NCBI GenBank assembly: GCA_920105625.2
Contig: OV050033.1
Location: 10,396,001 to 10,460,000 of the forward strand
Source: Clusia tigrina
Lineage: Eukaryota; Arthropoda; Insecta; Diptera; Clusiidae
DNA length: 64,000 bases
Direction: 5' to 3'
Shown: in pieces, positions 48,101-57,979 of the stretch
Numbering within the stretch: position 1 is the first letter of the stretch
Layout: every line of letters begins with the position of its first letter
Notes under the pieces: generated by a model
Told to the model about the DNA's origin: nothing
Seen by the model: the letters and a program-made list of their open reading frames with translations, nothing else
Databases searched by the model: none
Translations under genes and position numbers: made by a program

Positions 48101-49786
48101 ATGTCATTTGATATTTATAACTAAAAGTCTAAATAAAAAAAATGTTTGCTAATTACGTTAAGTGTGTTGCAAGTTCAGTAACAAAGCTATTTTGTTCTAC
48201 ACATAAACTGTTTAGTTTATTATAATATATTAATTGTGGTCTTCGAACGTAGAGGAAGAATTGCAATTTGAAGTAAAAAATTATAAATAAATTTATAATA
48301 AAATTCATTTTCTATTGGTAGTCAAAATTAATAACAAATATTTAATATATTTATGCAAACAGTCGTGCAGACGATTTTAAAAAAGAGATAATGTGCACAT
48401 GTACAGTGAATCAAAAAAGTAACGCACACCACAAATATACGGGAAATTTCCCACCAGAAAATTTCAATAGTGTGAGTTTCATTTCAAATAATACACATGT
48501 ATAAACGCATAGAACTTAAAAAGAATTATTTTGTATGATGTGTATATATTATAATAATATCTACAGGGGGATTATTATATAATTTGTATATTTACTGGAG
48601 AATTATTATATATTTATGTAATATCTACTTGCGTTTCTTTTGAAAGTGTCTGACTAGGACAAGAGGCGTGTCCGAAACAGCTCTAAGATTTCCCACACTT
48701 GTTTTCAATAATTCTCCATCTGATACTTATTAGCTACATAGTATCTACAGTGTGCATTAGTCAACAATTTTGAAAAAAATACTTTCATATTTATGTATTT
48801 TCTTACAAAAGAATCAAGTATCAACAAATTCTGTCTAAACAACCGCACTGTTAATGGAGACACCAATATATGTCGTATTTTGTCCGTGAATGGATTAAAT
48901 ATACTTGCAAGCAACTACATACATCCACACAATCACCAGATATCAGCCCCATAGAGCATATATGGGACTTATTGGAAAGACTGACAAACATCAAATATAC
49001 GCTAACGAATGTCTAAATACTGCTTTATTGACTGAGTTGACCAAAATAACAGAACAGGACACAAATATTATAGTTAAAAGTATACGCCAACGCCTAGTAT
49101 TAATTATTGACGACAAGGAAGGCAAAAACAAAATATAAAATTATTAAAAAACCCATCCTATTCCATCAAAAAATCTTTCGATACCATTAGCGCACATCAC
49201 TTTTTTGAGTTACTGTATATGGAAGGGTTATACTAAAACATCAAAACATGATTTATTTCACTGAATATTATTGAAAGGTCCACTTCATAAATCATTAAAA
49301 ACTTGCAGTTTTAACTATTAAAAATATGAGCATGTGCAATTTTTTTGTGCAACAGTGAATTCAATTAAGCTGCCGCTGCCAAATTAACCTTCTCATACAT
49401 AAGTATGCACATATGTGACATATCACACGTCCGCAAAATATATGTAAACATAACCCAGTCACAATAACTGGAGCAAATTCATGGTCATGTAATAAAAATA
49501 AATTTGCACGTTCTAGTAAATGACCTTGTAATGTCATCCGCAACATTAAGCAACAACAACGCGGGAATTTCATGGATAACATTTTTTAAAGAACTCATCA
49601 CAAACTGTGATTGCGTCAAACATTTTATTTTATTTATACACTAATATCGAAACCTTTTTCAATATATTCATATCCACATGTTAGAACATTTAATATAACT
49701 TACGTTGCACGTTTGCTGCTTAAGTTTATTGCCGCTCCAAAGGCTCGATTGGACGATAACACAGTTTTTCCGCAAATATTAGCCAT
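42108..49786 (-). CDS. Got2: Aspartate aminotransferase, mitochondrial (complete, 428 aa)
   Basis: This PLP enzyme interconverts aspartate plus 2-oxoglutarate and oxaloacetate plus glutamate in the mitochondrial matrix, as part of the malate-aspartate shuttle. Exons 49704-49786, 43355-43511, 43143-43286, 42876-43082 and 42108-42803 join in phase (1287 bp). Body motifs: [65 protein letters not shown], and the PLP-lysine motif [14 protein letters not shown]. The presequence exon was found by searching upstream for a phase-2 exon. It reads [18 protein letters not shown]..., basic, Ser/Ala-rich and without acidic residues, ends AC|GTAAGT, and completes the codon at the TCATGG acceptor. An apparent Met start at 43750 is in intron sequence. 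Intron 1 is 6.2 kb and full of transposons. Confidence 0.93.
43790..45590 (+). mobile_element. MADF-BESS-encoding element, copy B
   Basis: Inverted relative to copy A (35452-37065) and inserted in Got2 intron 1. The 5' part (43800-44420) carries several TTCGCGTCGCAAG-type motifs. Then comes a region nearly identical to copy A around the transcription start (AAGACTAAGTATTGAGTATTG, 44516-44536), a 5' UTR intron, and the MADF-BESS frame. Homology to copy A fades near 45585. No transposase is present and the borders are approximate. Confidence 0.6.
44621..45442 (+). pseudogene. MADF-BESS protein gene, copy B (nonsense and frameshift)
   Basis: ATG at 44621 follows an acceptor-like TTATAG. Exon 1 reads [18 protein letters not shown] and [13 protein letters not shown]. 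Exon 2 (from about 44816) keeps the frame that copy A lost (SDKRLYTED) but hits a TAG at about 44918, where the reading calls for GAG. The BESS exon (from 45071, [15 protein letters not shown]) matches copy A, then loses frame in the poly-A run near 45225-45235. The defects differ from those in copy A. Confidence 0.65.
46765..47370. mobile_element. PIF/Harbinger-like MITE with TAA target duplication
   Basis: The ends are inverted over about 30 bp (left GGCCGGATACACACTA at 46765; right TAGTGTGTATCCGGCC ending 47370). TAA is duplicated at 46762-46764 and 47371-47373. A 3-bp TAA/TTA duplication with GG-starting inverted ends is characteristic of the PIF/Harbinger superfamily. The 606-bp element has no transposase. 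An internal near-perfect palindrome (46931-46977, AGTAAAGACGGGAAAA and its inverse around a T-rich loop) is notable. Confidence 0.8.
48404..49215 (+). mobile_element. Deleted Tc1/mariner-type transposon
   Basis: Imperfect inverted ends (left CAGTGAATCAAAAAAGT; right inverse CAGTAACTCAAAAAAGT) are flanked by TA at 48402-48403 and 49216-49217. Between 48935 and 49138 the plus strand shows [16 protein letters not shown], then in the next frame [14 protein letters not shown] and [17 protein letters not shown]. These are the C-terminal parts of a Tc1 transposase (SPDLNPIEHLWDxL ... SMPRR...VI...KG). At 812 bp it is about half the usual length, and frameshifts and stops make it inactive. Confidence 0.8.
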
Positions 49787-51658
49787 TACTATTAATTTAT
49801 TTAGATTACTGAGTGTAAAAATTGGACTATATAATATAAAAAACACTTCTGATTAGTAAAAAAAAAACCGCAGCGACACGGTTTCAACCAAGTAAAATCC
49901 GCAACTACAATGTTCAATTAAATCAGCCCGACAGTACAAAATGTTCATTCACAATAGAAAATAAATAACATTTTTTAAGGGGTGTTCAATGCCAAACATT
50001 TTTTATTACGGTACTTGTCAGAATTGCAGTTTAAACGTTTTGAAGAAGTATTATTTAAATTTGTTAGTACCTAATAAACACAAGAAATGCTGGTAGCATT
50101 TCCGAAACAATTTGTTTCCTTAAGGGGCTGGAAATCAATACTTGCTACTGAGGCCTTCATCTCGAAAAAAACCGTTTTTTAGAAATAAGTATTTTTTGAT
50201 GCCAAGCCCGGGGCAGGATTTGAACCTGCGACCCACTGAATGTATCATGCTTACCACTAGACCACAGAGGGCGGCACTGCAATTTCATATATATTCTTAA
50301 GTTTAAAAATAAATTCTTTAATCCATATAGAATTTTTTAATAATTCTTCCAGTAGTAGCTAGCTCTTAGTGGAAATAGAGATTTGGTACCTAAAATGTAA
50401 GTATATAAAATCATTCTAAATTTCAGCGCAAATGCAACGTTTTAAAAATTTTCATCAACAATTTTCATAGTGAAATTTTATACAGATATTATTCCTGAAG
50501 GTTCACAGGCATGTTTACATTCTTTGGTACGAGAGAAACCGTTCTAAGACTCCATTGAGTGAACACAAAATTAAGATGCCATAAATATAAGAAAAATATT
50601 GTGACATTTGTTGACAGCTAATTCTATTAACTACTTATTAAATAGTGTGTTTTTTGAAGATTGAATTTGGATTCATTATATCTTAGATTTTATTTTTTTT
50701 GCAGTTTAATTTACCCTTTTTAAATTATATAATAATAACAATATCAGATTAAAAGTAGTCCAGAATCATAAACTAAAAATGTCAAATACAATAATTAAGA
50801 AGTCATTTATATTTGTCTACAATAAAATTTTGTTGCAGTCCTAATGATATATTATAAATAGTTACGTGTAATCAAATAGGATTAAATATAGTTAGCTTCA
50901 GCAACATAGTAGTAACAATCAAATTTCTAGTCTTCAGTATGCAACACAAAAATACTACCTTTCTCTGTTCTATATTCAAAGATTAATTTTAAAAACAATT
51001 AAAGGCAATAAAATATATATTCAAATTATTTTTAGAAATATTGAGTTACATAATTACAAAATTTGGCAATTATTAATGTTTCTTTTAGCATGGTTTCATT
51101 TTCGTTCCAAATACTTTCGAAGCGTATAATTATCAGTCATACTAACTCAGAAGAACTAATTGTTGACATTTTTTGCAGTGCGTCGCTTTCGAAGACTTTC
51201 ACCAGGTAATAATTTTCACAAGATTTATTGTGACTTTGTTTTAATGATCAGCAGTTGTAATCAGTGCTGCCAACTTCAAATCAAAAAGCCTTAATTACAA
51301 CAAATTATACCTCAATTATTTATTTATTTATTAGTAGAAATACACATTATTTTGTGGAAATTAACTGTTACATTTATTTACAAAAAATAGATTGTAAAAG
51401 AAAAAATATATATATAAATAGTGTGCGTGCTTGAAAAATATTTACCGCCATTTTAAAAGCCCTAAATTTTTTGGGGAAAACCAGAGTTAGCATCACTGCA
51501 TGCCGTAGTAAGCTGCAGAGTATATAATATACTGTCAGGAGTTTACTTTCATTCATGTGTATTCGGAGACGGACGTATCATAATTGTTTAGTTGTAAACA
51601 TATTCTTTATTAATTACACCAATATTTAATAACCAATTAATATACAAAAATAAGCACA
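49787..51658. other. Divergent intergenic region between Got2 and Cwc25
   Basis: Promoters of both genes must lie here. The only structured feature seen is the tRNA-like element at 50206-50272. The rest is AT-rich without recognisable genes. Confidence 0.55.
50206..50272 (-). pseudogene. tRNA-like sequence (tRNA pseudogene or head of a tRNA-derived SINE)
   Basis: The minus strand has a box A-like GTGGTCTAGTGGTAAGC and box B GGTTCAAATCC within a perfect 5-bp T-arm (GCAGG/CCTGC). At 67 bases it is short. The acceptor stem pairs only at its first four positions and no 5-bp anticodon stem forms, so it is not a working tRNA. The T-arm and D-arm design resembles tRNA-Glu/Asp-type genes. The adjoining sequence toward 50100 may be a SINE body. 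Confidence 0.5.
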
Positions 51659-53157
51659 ATGGGAGGAGGGGATTTGGTAAGAATAAATTATTTTGTTATG
51701 GATTATGGATTTGTTATTATATCGTTACACTATTAAATAGAACCTGAAGAAATCCTGGCATCCGCACACTTTAAAGAATCAGGAAATTGTGTGGAAAGCA
51801 GAGCAAGCCAAAAATCAGGAGGAAAGGAAACTCAATGATCTGCGTAAAGAAATTGAAGAGGAGAGAACGCGTGAAGAACTCAAAAGGCACGGTGAGGCTT
51901 CCGGGATACTACTGAAGAGCGATGGCGATAAAAAACTGGAATGGATGTACAAGAGTATGTAAAAAAAATAAACGATGTGGACACATTTTTTATTTTAACT
52001 TTATTTTAGACACAAACGAGTTGATCAACCGCGAAGAATATCTGTTGGGGCGTACCATTGACAAATCCTTTGAAAAGCTTCACGCCGAGGAGCAGAGGAA
52101 AGAACAAAATTTGGCTGGTGTAAAGCAATCCATCAATCATGTGGAACACGAGTGTATACCGTTTTCTATACGTGCCTACCGCAACATGGAATCCACAGAG
52201 CAGGTTGATTTGCAGCGCAAAGTATTGGAAGATCCTCTAATGCTCATCAAACAGAAGGAAATGGAATCTAGGAAACAATTGCTGGAGAATCCAGTAAAAT
52301 TAAAGGAACTACACCGCATATTAAAAAAAGATCAATTATTGCAGAGTAAAGTAAAGAAAAGCAAAAAGTCGAAGAAATCTAAAAAGAAACACAAAAAACG
52401 TTCCCGATCTTCTTCTTCCGACACATCTAGTTCTGATTCTGAAAATGATTTGGATAAGGAATTGGAGAAACGATATAAGAATTTAAAAAACTGTTTTAAC
52501 GATGATGATGATAATGTATGTGGTTTAGATTTGACAAAATTGCTTGAAGCCAAGTATGATACCATATCAAAGGAACTCGACAAAGCTGTGGCAACAAAGC
52601 AGAAAGAGATAAGCGGTAGGCATTCCAATAATGTGCACAATGATCCCAAGAGGCACTCAATGGACAATCGGCAATACAGGGAAAGAAGTAGAAGAGACCA
52701 TCGTTATCGATCTCCACAAAGAAGGCGTGATGTCGTACGGTTAGGGTCAAGGTCACGTACTCCAACACGACATAGACACGAGGAACGGGGTCATACGACA
52801 ACTAGGCAGCCACAGCCACGTACAGGGTCCCCATTTAAAAGAAGGGACTTCAAACCAAAAGAAACCAACAAGAGTTCAAAGTTAACAGAGGAGGAGAAGG
52901 AAGCCCGTCGTCGCGAAATGATGGAAAATGCTGCCTGGCGCGAAACAGATCGTTCGCAAGCAGTCCAAAAACATCGCGACGCCTATACACGAGAAGAAGA
53001 AAGTAATCAGAAACGCGGCTTCGATAAGAACTTCATTAACAAAGAAGTGAAGAAAGCAATGGCCACTCACACCTCGGTAGGATCACGTATCCGCTCCAAT
53101 TTAAATAACATTCAGCGCACATCATCCGCAATGAGTTCAAGCTTTGTTAGGAAATGA
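51659..53157 (+). CDS. Cwc25: Pre-mRNA-splicing factor CWC25 homologue (complete, 459 aa)
   Basis: Exons 51659-51676 (only 18 bases), 51741-51954 and about 52010-53157 join in phase. The protein opens MGGGDLNLKKSWHPHTLKN, matching CWC25 (MGGGDLNLKKSWHP). It continues EWMYKNTNELINREEYLLGRTID, with the family's WMY...NREEYLLGR, and ends with the conserved MMENAAWRETDR block and a basic tail. Between them is a Lys-rich, Ser/Asp-rich and Arg-rich low-complexity region (about residues 210-350). CWC25 is a spliceosome step-one factor that stabilises the branch helix during the first transesterification. The tiny first exon encodes only MGGGDL. The ATG at 51922 that gives a longer single-frame ORF lies in the wrong frame for exon 2 and is not the start. 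Confidence 0.93.
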
Positions 53158-53183
53158 TTGAAATTTGTAGAATGAAATTACCG

Positions 53184-53189
53184 AATAAA
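53184..53189 (+). terminator. AATAAA poly(A) signal of Cwc25
   Basis: It lies 27 bases after the Cwc25 stop. The expected cleavage site falls at about 53200-53215, on top of the Pgk poly(A) signal on the other strand. Confidence 0.6.
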
Positions 53190-53213
53190 TAATGTAACTT
53201 TGAAGGTAACTCT

Positions 53214-53219
53214 TTTATT
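53214..53219 (-). terminator. AATAAA poly(A) signal of Pgk
   Basis: Minus-strand AATAAA 59 bases after the Pgk stop. Expected cleavage is around 53190-53205, so the 3' ends of Pgk and Cwc25 transcripts probably overlap or abut. Confidence 0.6.
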
Positions 53220-53277
53220 TCTAACAATTTATAAGTCCCGTTGTGTAATATTGTGCATTAAATATTTCAACTTGTAT

Positions 53278-54757
53278 TTAAGGGTTGCTCAAAGCAGCTA
53301 CTCCTGGCAGTGTTTTGCCCTCTAGAAGTTCAAGTGATGCCCCGCCTCCAGTGGACACGTGCGACACTTCGGATTCTGTATTCCACTTAACGCAGCATGC
53401 GGCGGTATCACCACCACCAATAATCGAAACAGTACCTTTTTTGGTGGCGCAGACCACTGCATCCATAACCGATTTGGTACCCTTGGCAAAGTTGGGGAAC
53501 TCGAATACCCCGGGGGGACTGCAAGAATAAAATTACAGTTTAAATTTGCTAATAAAATGTTCAATTATAACTAATCAAAAGAATATTGTTTTCATGCTAC
53601 CCAAAATATGTTCTCAGAAGGCTTACCCATTCCAAACGATAAGTTTCGAACGGCAAATTGGAGAATTAAATGCCTCCCTAGTCTTGGGCCCAATATCCAA
53701 CCCCATATGGCCATCTGGAATGCCGCTATCTACAGTGGCTTCACTGACGGCCGCGTCTTCAGCGAATTTATCGCCACATATGAAATCACATGGTAAGTGG
53801 ATCTGCACATTTTTCTCCTTCGCCTTATCGACGAGATTTTTTACAATCTTCGCACCCTCCTCATCGAAGAGCGATGATCCAATCTTCATGTTGTTGATAA
53901 CCTTAAGGAAAGTGAAAGCCATACCACCGCCAATGATCATTTCATTGACCTTATCCAACAGATTTTCAATTAGTTGAATTTTATCAGCAACTTTAGCGCC
54001 ACCCAAAATGGCCAAGAATGGACGTGGAGGATCATCCAAAGCCTTCGAGAAATACTTGAGTTCCTTATTGAGAAGGAAACCAGCGGCACGTTTCTCGTAT
54101 CCCTCGCCCATCATGGAACTGTGAGCACGGTGAGCAGTACCGAAAGCATCGTTAACATAGACGTCTCCAAGCTTGGCAAGGCTTTCACGGAACACCTTAA
54201 CCTTGGCGGGGTCGGCCTTGACCTTGGCACCACTCGCATCTACACCTTTGCCCTCTTCTTCGATATGAAAACGCAAGTTCTCCAACAAAATCAGAGAGCC
54301 TGCGGGTGGATCTTTGCATTTGTTCTCAATCTCTTCGCCAACGCAATCACTAAGAAAAGTCACATCTTTACCCAGGAGTTTCTTCAGTTCGTCAGCAACG
54401 GGGGCCATTGTAAATTTCAGATTTTTATTACCATCGGGCCGACCCAAATGGGACATGAGAACCTGCGTGGAAGATTTTCTTACAAATTCGCGAATTGAAT
54501 AGAATCACACTGGTACGTACCACTGACTTTGCATTCTTGGCCAGAGCATATTTAACGCTCTCCAGGGCAGCCACTATGCGTTGATTACTAGTAATCTTTC
54601 CCTCTTTAATGGGCACATTGAAGTCCACTCTGCGGTTAACATAGTAAAAGTACATATAAAGTTCCGCAATTTTCACCACCTCGCACCCCACTTACCTCAT
54701 TAATACTCGTTTCCCATTTAAATCGAGATTTTCGATGCTCAATTTATTAAAAGCCAT
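53278..54757 (-). CDS. Pgk: Phosphoglycerate kinase (complete, 415 aa)
   Basis: Cytosolic glycolytic enzyme: 1,3-bisphosphoglycerate plus ADP gives 3-phosphoglycerate plus ATP. Exons 54696-54757, 54521-54629, 53627-54462 and 53278-53518 join in phase (1248 bp); 415 aa equals the usual animal length. Visible motifs are [12 protein letters not shown] (N-terminal substrate loop), [65 protein letters not shown] and the nucleotide-loop motif [12 protein letters not shown]. All expected catalytic basic residues (R in VLMRVDFN, K in GGAKVADK) are present. Confidence 0.97.
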
Positions 54758-57700
54758 TGGTTTGCCGCTTGCACAATCGGAATTGTGTTTTTGTTGCACA
54801 AAATTTAACAAACCCCTTTGAAAAACAGAATTTCTACCCACAAACGAAAATCTGCAATTGCCCACCGCAACGACAAATCCGCTAAAACTCAGCCGTGTGA
54901 ATGTCATCGAAGGTCATCAATTGCAACGCAAGAACAGGATTGTTATAAATGCGAATTCAAAAATTTTAAGATTTGTTTTTCCAATTTATTTAAATATATA
55001 CAAAAATTTTTACTTGAAACTCATTTCAATTAAACTCCAAATAATATGAAATTTTCATATAAAGTAATTCCATCAACTTTATTATGATTGATATAACTAT
55101 AAGTACGAGTCCTACTACTGATGTTTCAAAAATTCTTCCTTAAAAATATTATAAAAGTAGTAAATAAATATGTATGTATATAATATAAATATATAATAAG
55201 AAGAAAATATATTTGACAGCATAAATAAGTTTAGATTAGAATTGTAGGAGTTGTAGTAAAAAAACACATTTGATGAAACAATATCAAAACTATTCAAATC
55301 TGAAATAATTTTTTCAGTGTTGATATTTCTTTATTAATTACAATTAAAATGAAAAGCTTCATGCCAGGTTGCACTTATCAGGTGGGAAAGTCAAGGGAAA
55401 ATCACTCTGCTTCTTGATCGAATTTTATATTCAATCATTTTTTTAGGTTTGTTTAGCGATCAGCTGATTTCCCCTAATTCAATTAAACAATAAATTGGAT
55501 GACATTGTTATTATTCTAGACTTTTAGCGTTACGGCCAGCAACAGATAACAAGCCGCAAGGGCGTTTTGGGCATTCTGCTGATAGAGTACCAGGTGAATT
55601 ATTGTAAACCTCAGAAAATCAGTGGATATTAAGCCCCAACTATTTCAATATTTTATGAGGGTTCGTTATATTTGGAGGCAAACATGCCAATGATACTTTT
55701 TTCAATGATTTATGGTTTTATAATAGTACGGAAATTGGAGGAAAGTGGCACGAATTGGCAAACAAATCGTGGCCCGTCCCACCATAACTTTAGCCGAAAA
55801 TTACTTGTATTTATTTGGAGGCACTCTAGAAACCGGAGAATTTTCTTCGAAGTGAATTTAGCAAATTAAGCTTCATTTTTATTAACGGAGTACATATTTT
55901 ATGTTATTATTGCTCGGATATACCGCATCCAGCTTTTGCTGCCCTATGCAGACAATTCGGACACCGATGAACAATGGGAGTTGGTACTGCCTGGTGGAGG
56001 AAAATCTCTCGATGTTCGTTTAGGTTCGCAGGTCTTGCGTGTAGAAAATCATGCGATACAATCGGGAAATAACCTGTTTGATTGCAGAAATGGCAACGAT
56101 TCTACTACGCTTAGATCAATTAAGGTTTAATCTTTATGTTATAATTTTGAAAACGATTTGATGGATTTTGTGTTATTATTTTTTGTTAGCAAAGTGTAGC
56201 TATAAATGTATGCAATCGTAAATTTTTTCCGTGTAAATTATTAAAGCGGAAGGTATGCCAAAAAGCAACAAATAATTAATCTTTGATTAATTTTTATGAT
56301 GTACATTATCGTCCTTATCTTTCTTACATTAGTTTACTTTACAGCTTGTATAATCGTTCCTTATAACTGAATGACAGTTCAAATGAGAATTTGAATTAAA
56401 GAAAGTTTGTGCGTGTATACATTTTGTAGTTTATGAAGAAGTCGATCAAAATATAGTTTAGTTAAAGGATATGAAAATTCATAAGAACAAGAATTCAAAA
56501 TAAATTACTATTATTCTAATCTATCTATTCTACTATAAACTATCGTTGCTACTATCTGCTTAAGGATAAGGGTTTAAAAAATGCACTTACAATATATTTT
56601 GTGTGAGAATAATTGTTGTTTGAATTTCAGTTCCATGAATTTAGTTATTTTGCATCTTTAAGTGAAAGCCTTTGAAGGCGACGCTCGTATTTATAGTTAT
56701 TAAAAAGAACAAATATTGTAAAATATATGTTTATGTATTATGTTATGTTGTTTTATTGGGTAATTTATATCTTAACGATCTTTACTCAATATTATTGAAG
56801 AACTGACAATTTCACAGCTTGGAAATAAATGAGAAAATGTACAAAAATGGGCAAATACAGAACTGGCATAATTTGTGATCGTTACTTTAAGCAATACTAA
56901 TTGGGAAGAAAGGAGGTGAGTTTAAAATTTATTGTTAGAAAGATGACATACAAATAATATCATATAATTCTAGTTTAACAAAAAAAAAAAAATTATAATA
57001 ATAATCAAACACATTCCTATCATTAGAAATAATCGGAAAACAAATATTTCTTAATTACCACTCTATAATATACTTATGAACACAATTCCAAATACCCTTA
57101 AAATTCCTTAACTATTTCAAAATATGGTATGATTTAAAGATTTAATTACTGATTGTTGTGGTTAGTGCCCCGAAATTCTCATCCACCGGTGCTCTATACA
57201 ATACTATTTAATATATATTACTAATTATAATTTAAAAGTTAACATAAAGAAAATAAATTTATATAAAAAAATGTGTCAGTAATTTAATGATATTCTTCCT
57301 ATATGAAATGATTAACTTAATATTTTGACGAATCTAATAACTTAATTAACTGACCATTGTCTGAAGAACTGCCAAATGTCTCAAAAACCTGACAACTGTA
57401 TGAGGTTTTAAATACCTGACAAGCCGAAATTAAACATTAATTCATAGTTGTTGGATTACGAGCATTTCACAGTCGCGCGCTTATATTTTGAATTTCAAAA
57501 TAACTATCCAAACTAACCTCCGAAACTACAAAAAATAATTCAAATTTCCGGAACATAGCCGTAAATAGTTCTGAGCAGAATTGGATTTTCTACTATCTCA
57601 CCAAGAAACAAATTAGAGTATTTTGTGAATGAATCGTTCACAATGGTAAAGTCAACAGGACAAAAAAAATGTTTTGACGTTTCGTTACCAAATATTTTTC

Positions 57701-57979
57701 TGTGAAATAGTGAAAAAGCGGAGAAGTACTTTTATTTTGTTAGAATAGTTTAAACAAATATGCGGTCTAAATAAGAAATAAACAAAAGACTTATAGTAAT
57801 GCATTATTTAAAGTGAAAGTTTCGGGCGGTGGTAGATAGTAAACCTTTGTTTCCAGTTTCCTGTCGAACATGACAGGAACGTGAAACACGCAAAATGGGC
57901 AATGGCATTAAAAATGACTAAAATGTGAAACTTTTTAAACAAAACGCTCAATAGTGTAATAAATATTAAAATACAGATA
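54758..57979. other. Divergent intergenic region between Pgk and Megf8
   Basis: It holds the Pgk promoter and 5' UTR, the broken Megf8 duplicate (55541-56072) and 1.9 kb of AT-rich sequence before the Megf8 start. Nothing else is recognised. Confidence 0.55.
55541..56072 (+). pseudogene. Partial intron-containing duplicate of Megf8
   Basis: 55541-56027 aligns closely with 59299-59806 of Megf8, including both introns, so it arose by DNA copying and not from mRNA. It lacks about 18 bases within a Kelch repeat (after the lysine run at 59518). It has an early stop (TTATTGTAA near 55595) and a damaged donor (GTGAAT where the gene has GTGAGT). At about 56028 it jumps to sequence matching 60276-60318, skipping roughly 470 bases. 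It cannot encode a Kelch domain. Confidence 0.9.

Larger units (their letters stand above)
43512..49703 (-). other. Got2 intron 1 (6192 bases), transposon-rich
   Basis: It contains MADF-BESS copy B (about 43790-45590), a Harbinger-like MITE (46765-47370) and a deleted Tc1-like element (48404-49215). The other parts (45600-46760, 47375-48400, 49216-49700) are AT-rich with no gene seen. Confidence 0.8.

Noticed and set aside
50206..50272. Functional tRNA gene
   Set aside because: Only four acceptor pairs form, there is no 5-bp anticodon stem, and the length is 67 bases.
51922..52009. ATG at 51922 as the Cwc25 start
   Set aside because: The conserved MGGGDLNLKKSWHP N-terminus is encoded by two upstream exons in another frame, joined in phase through an intron at 51955-52009.
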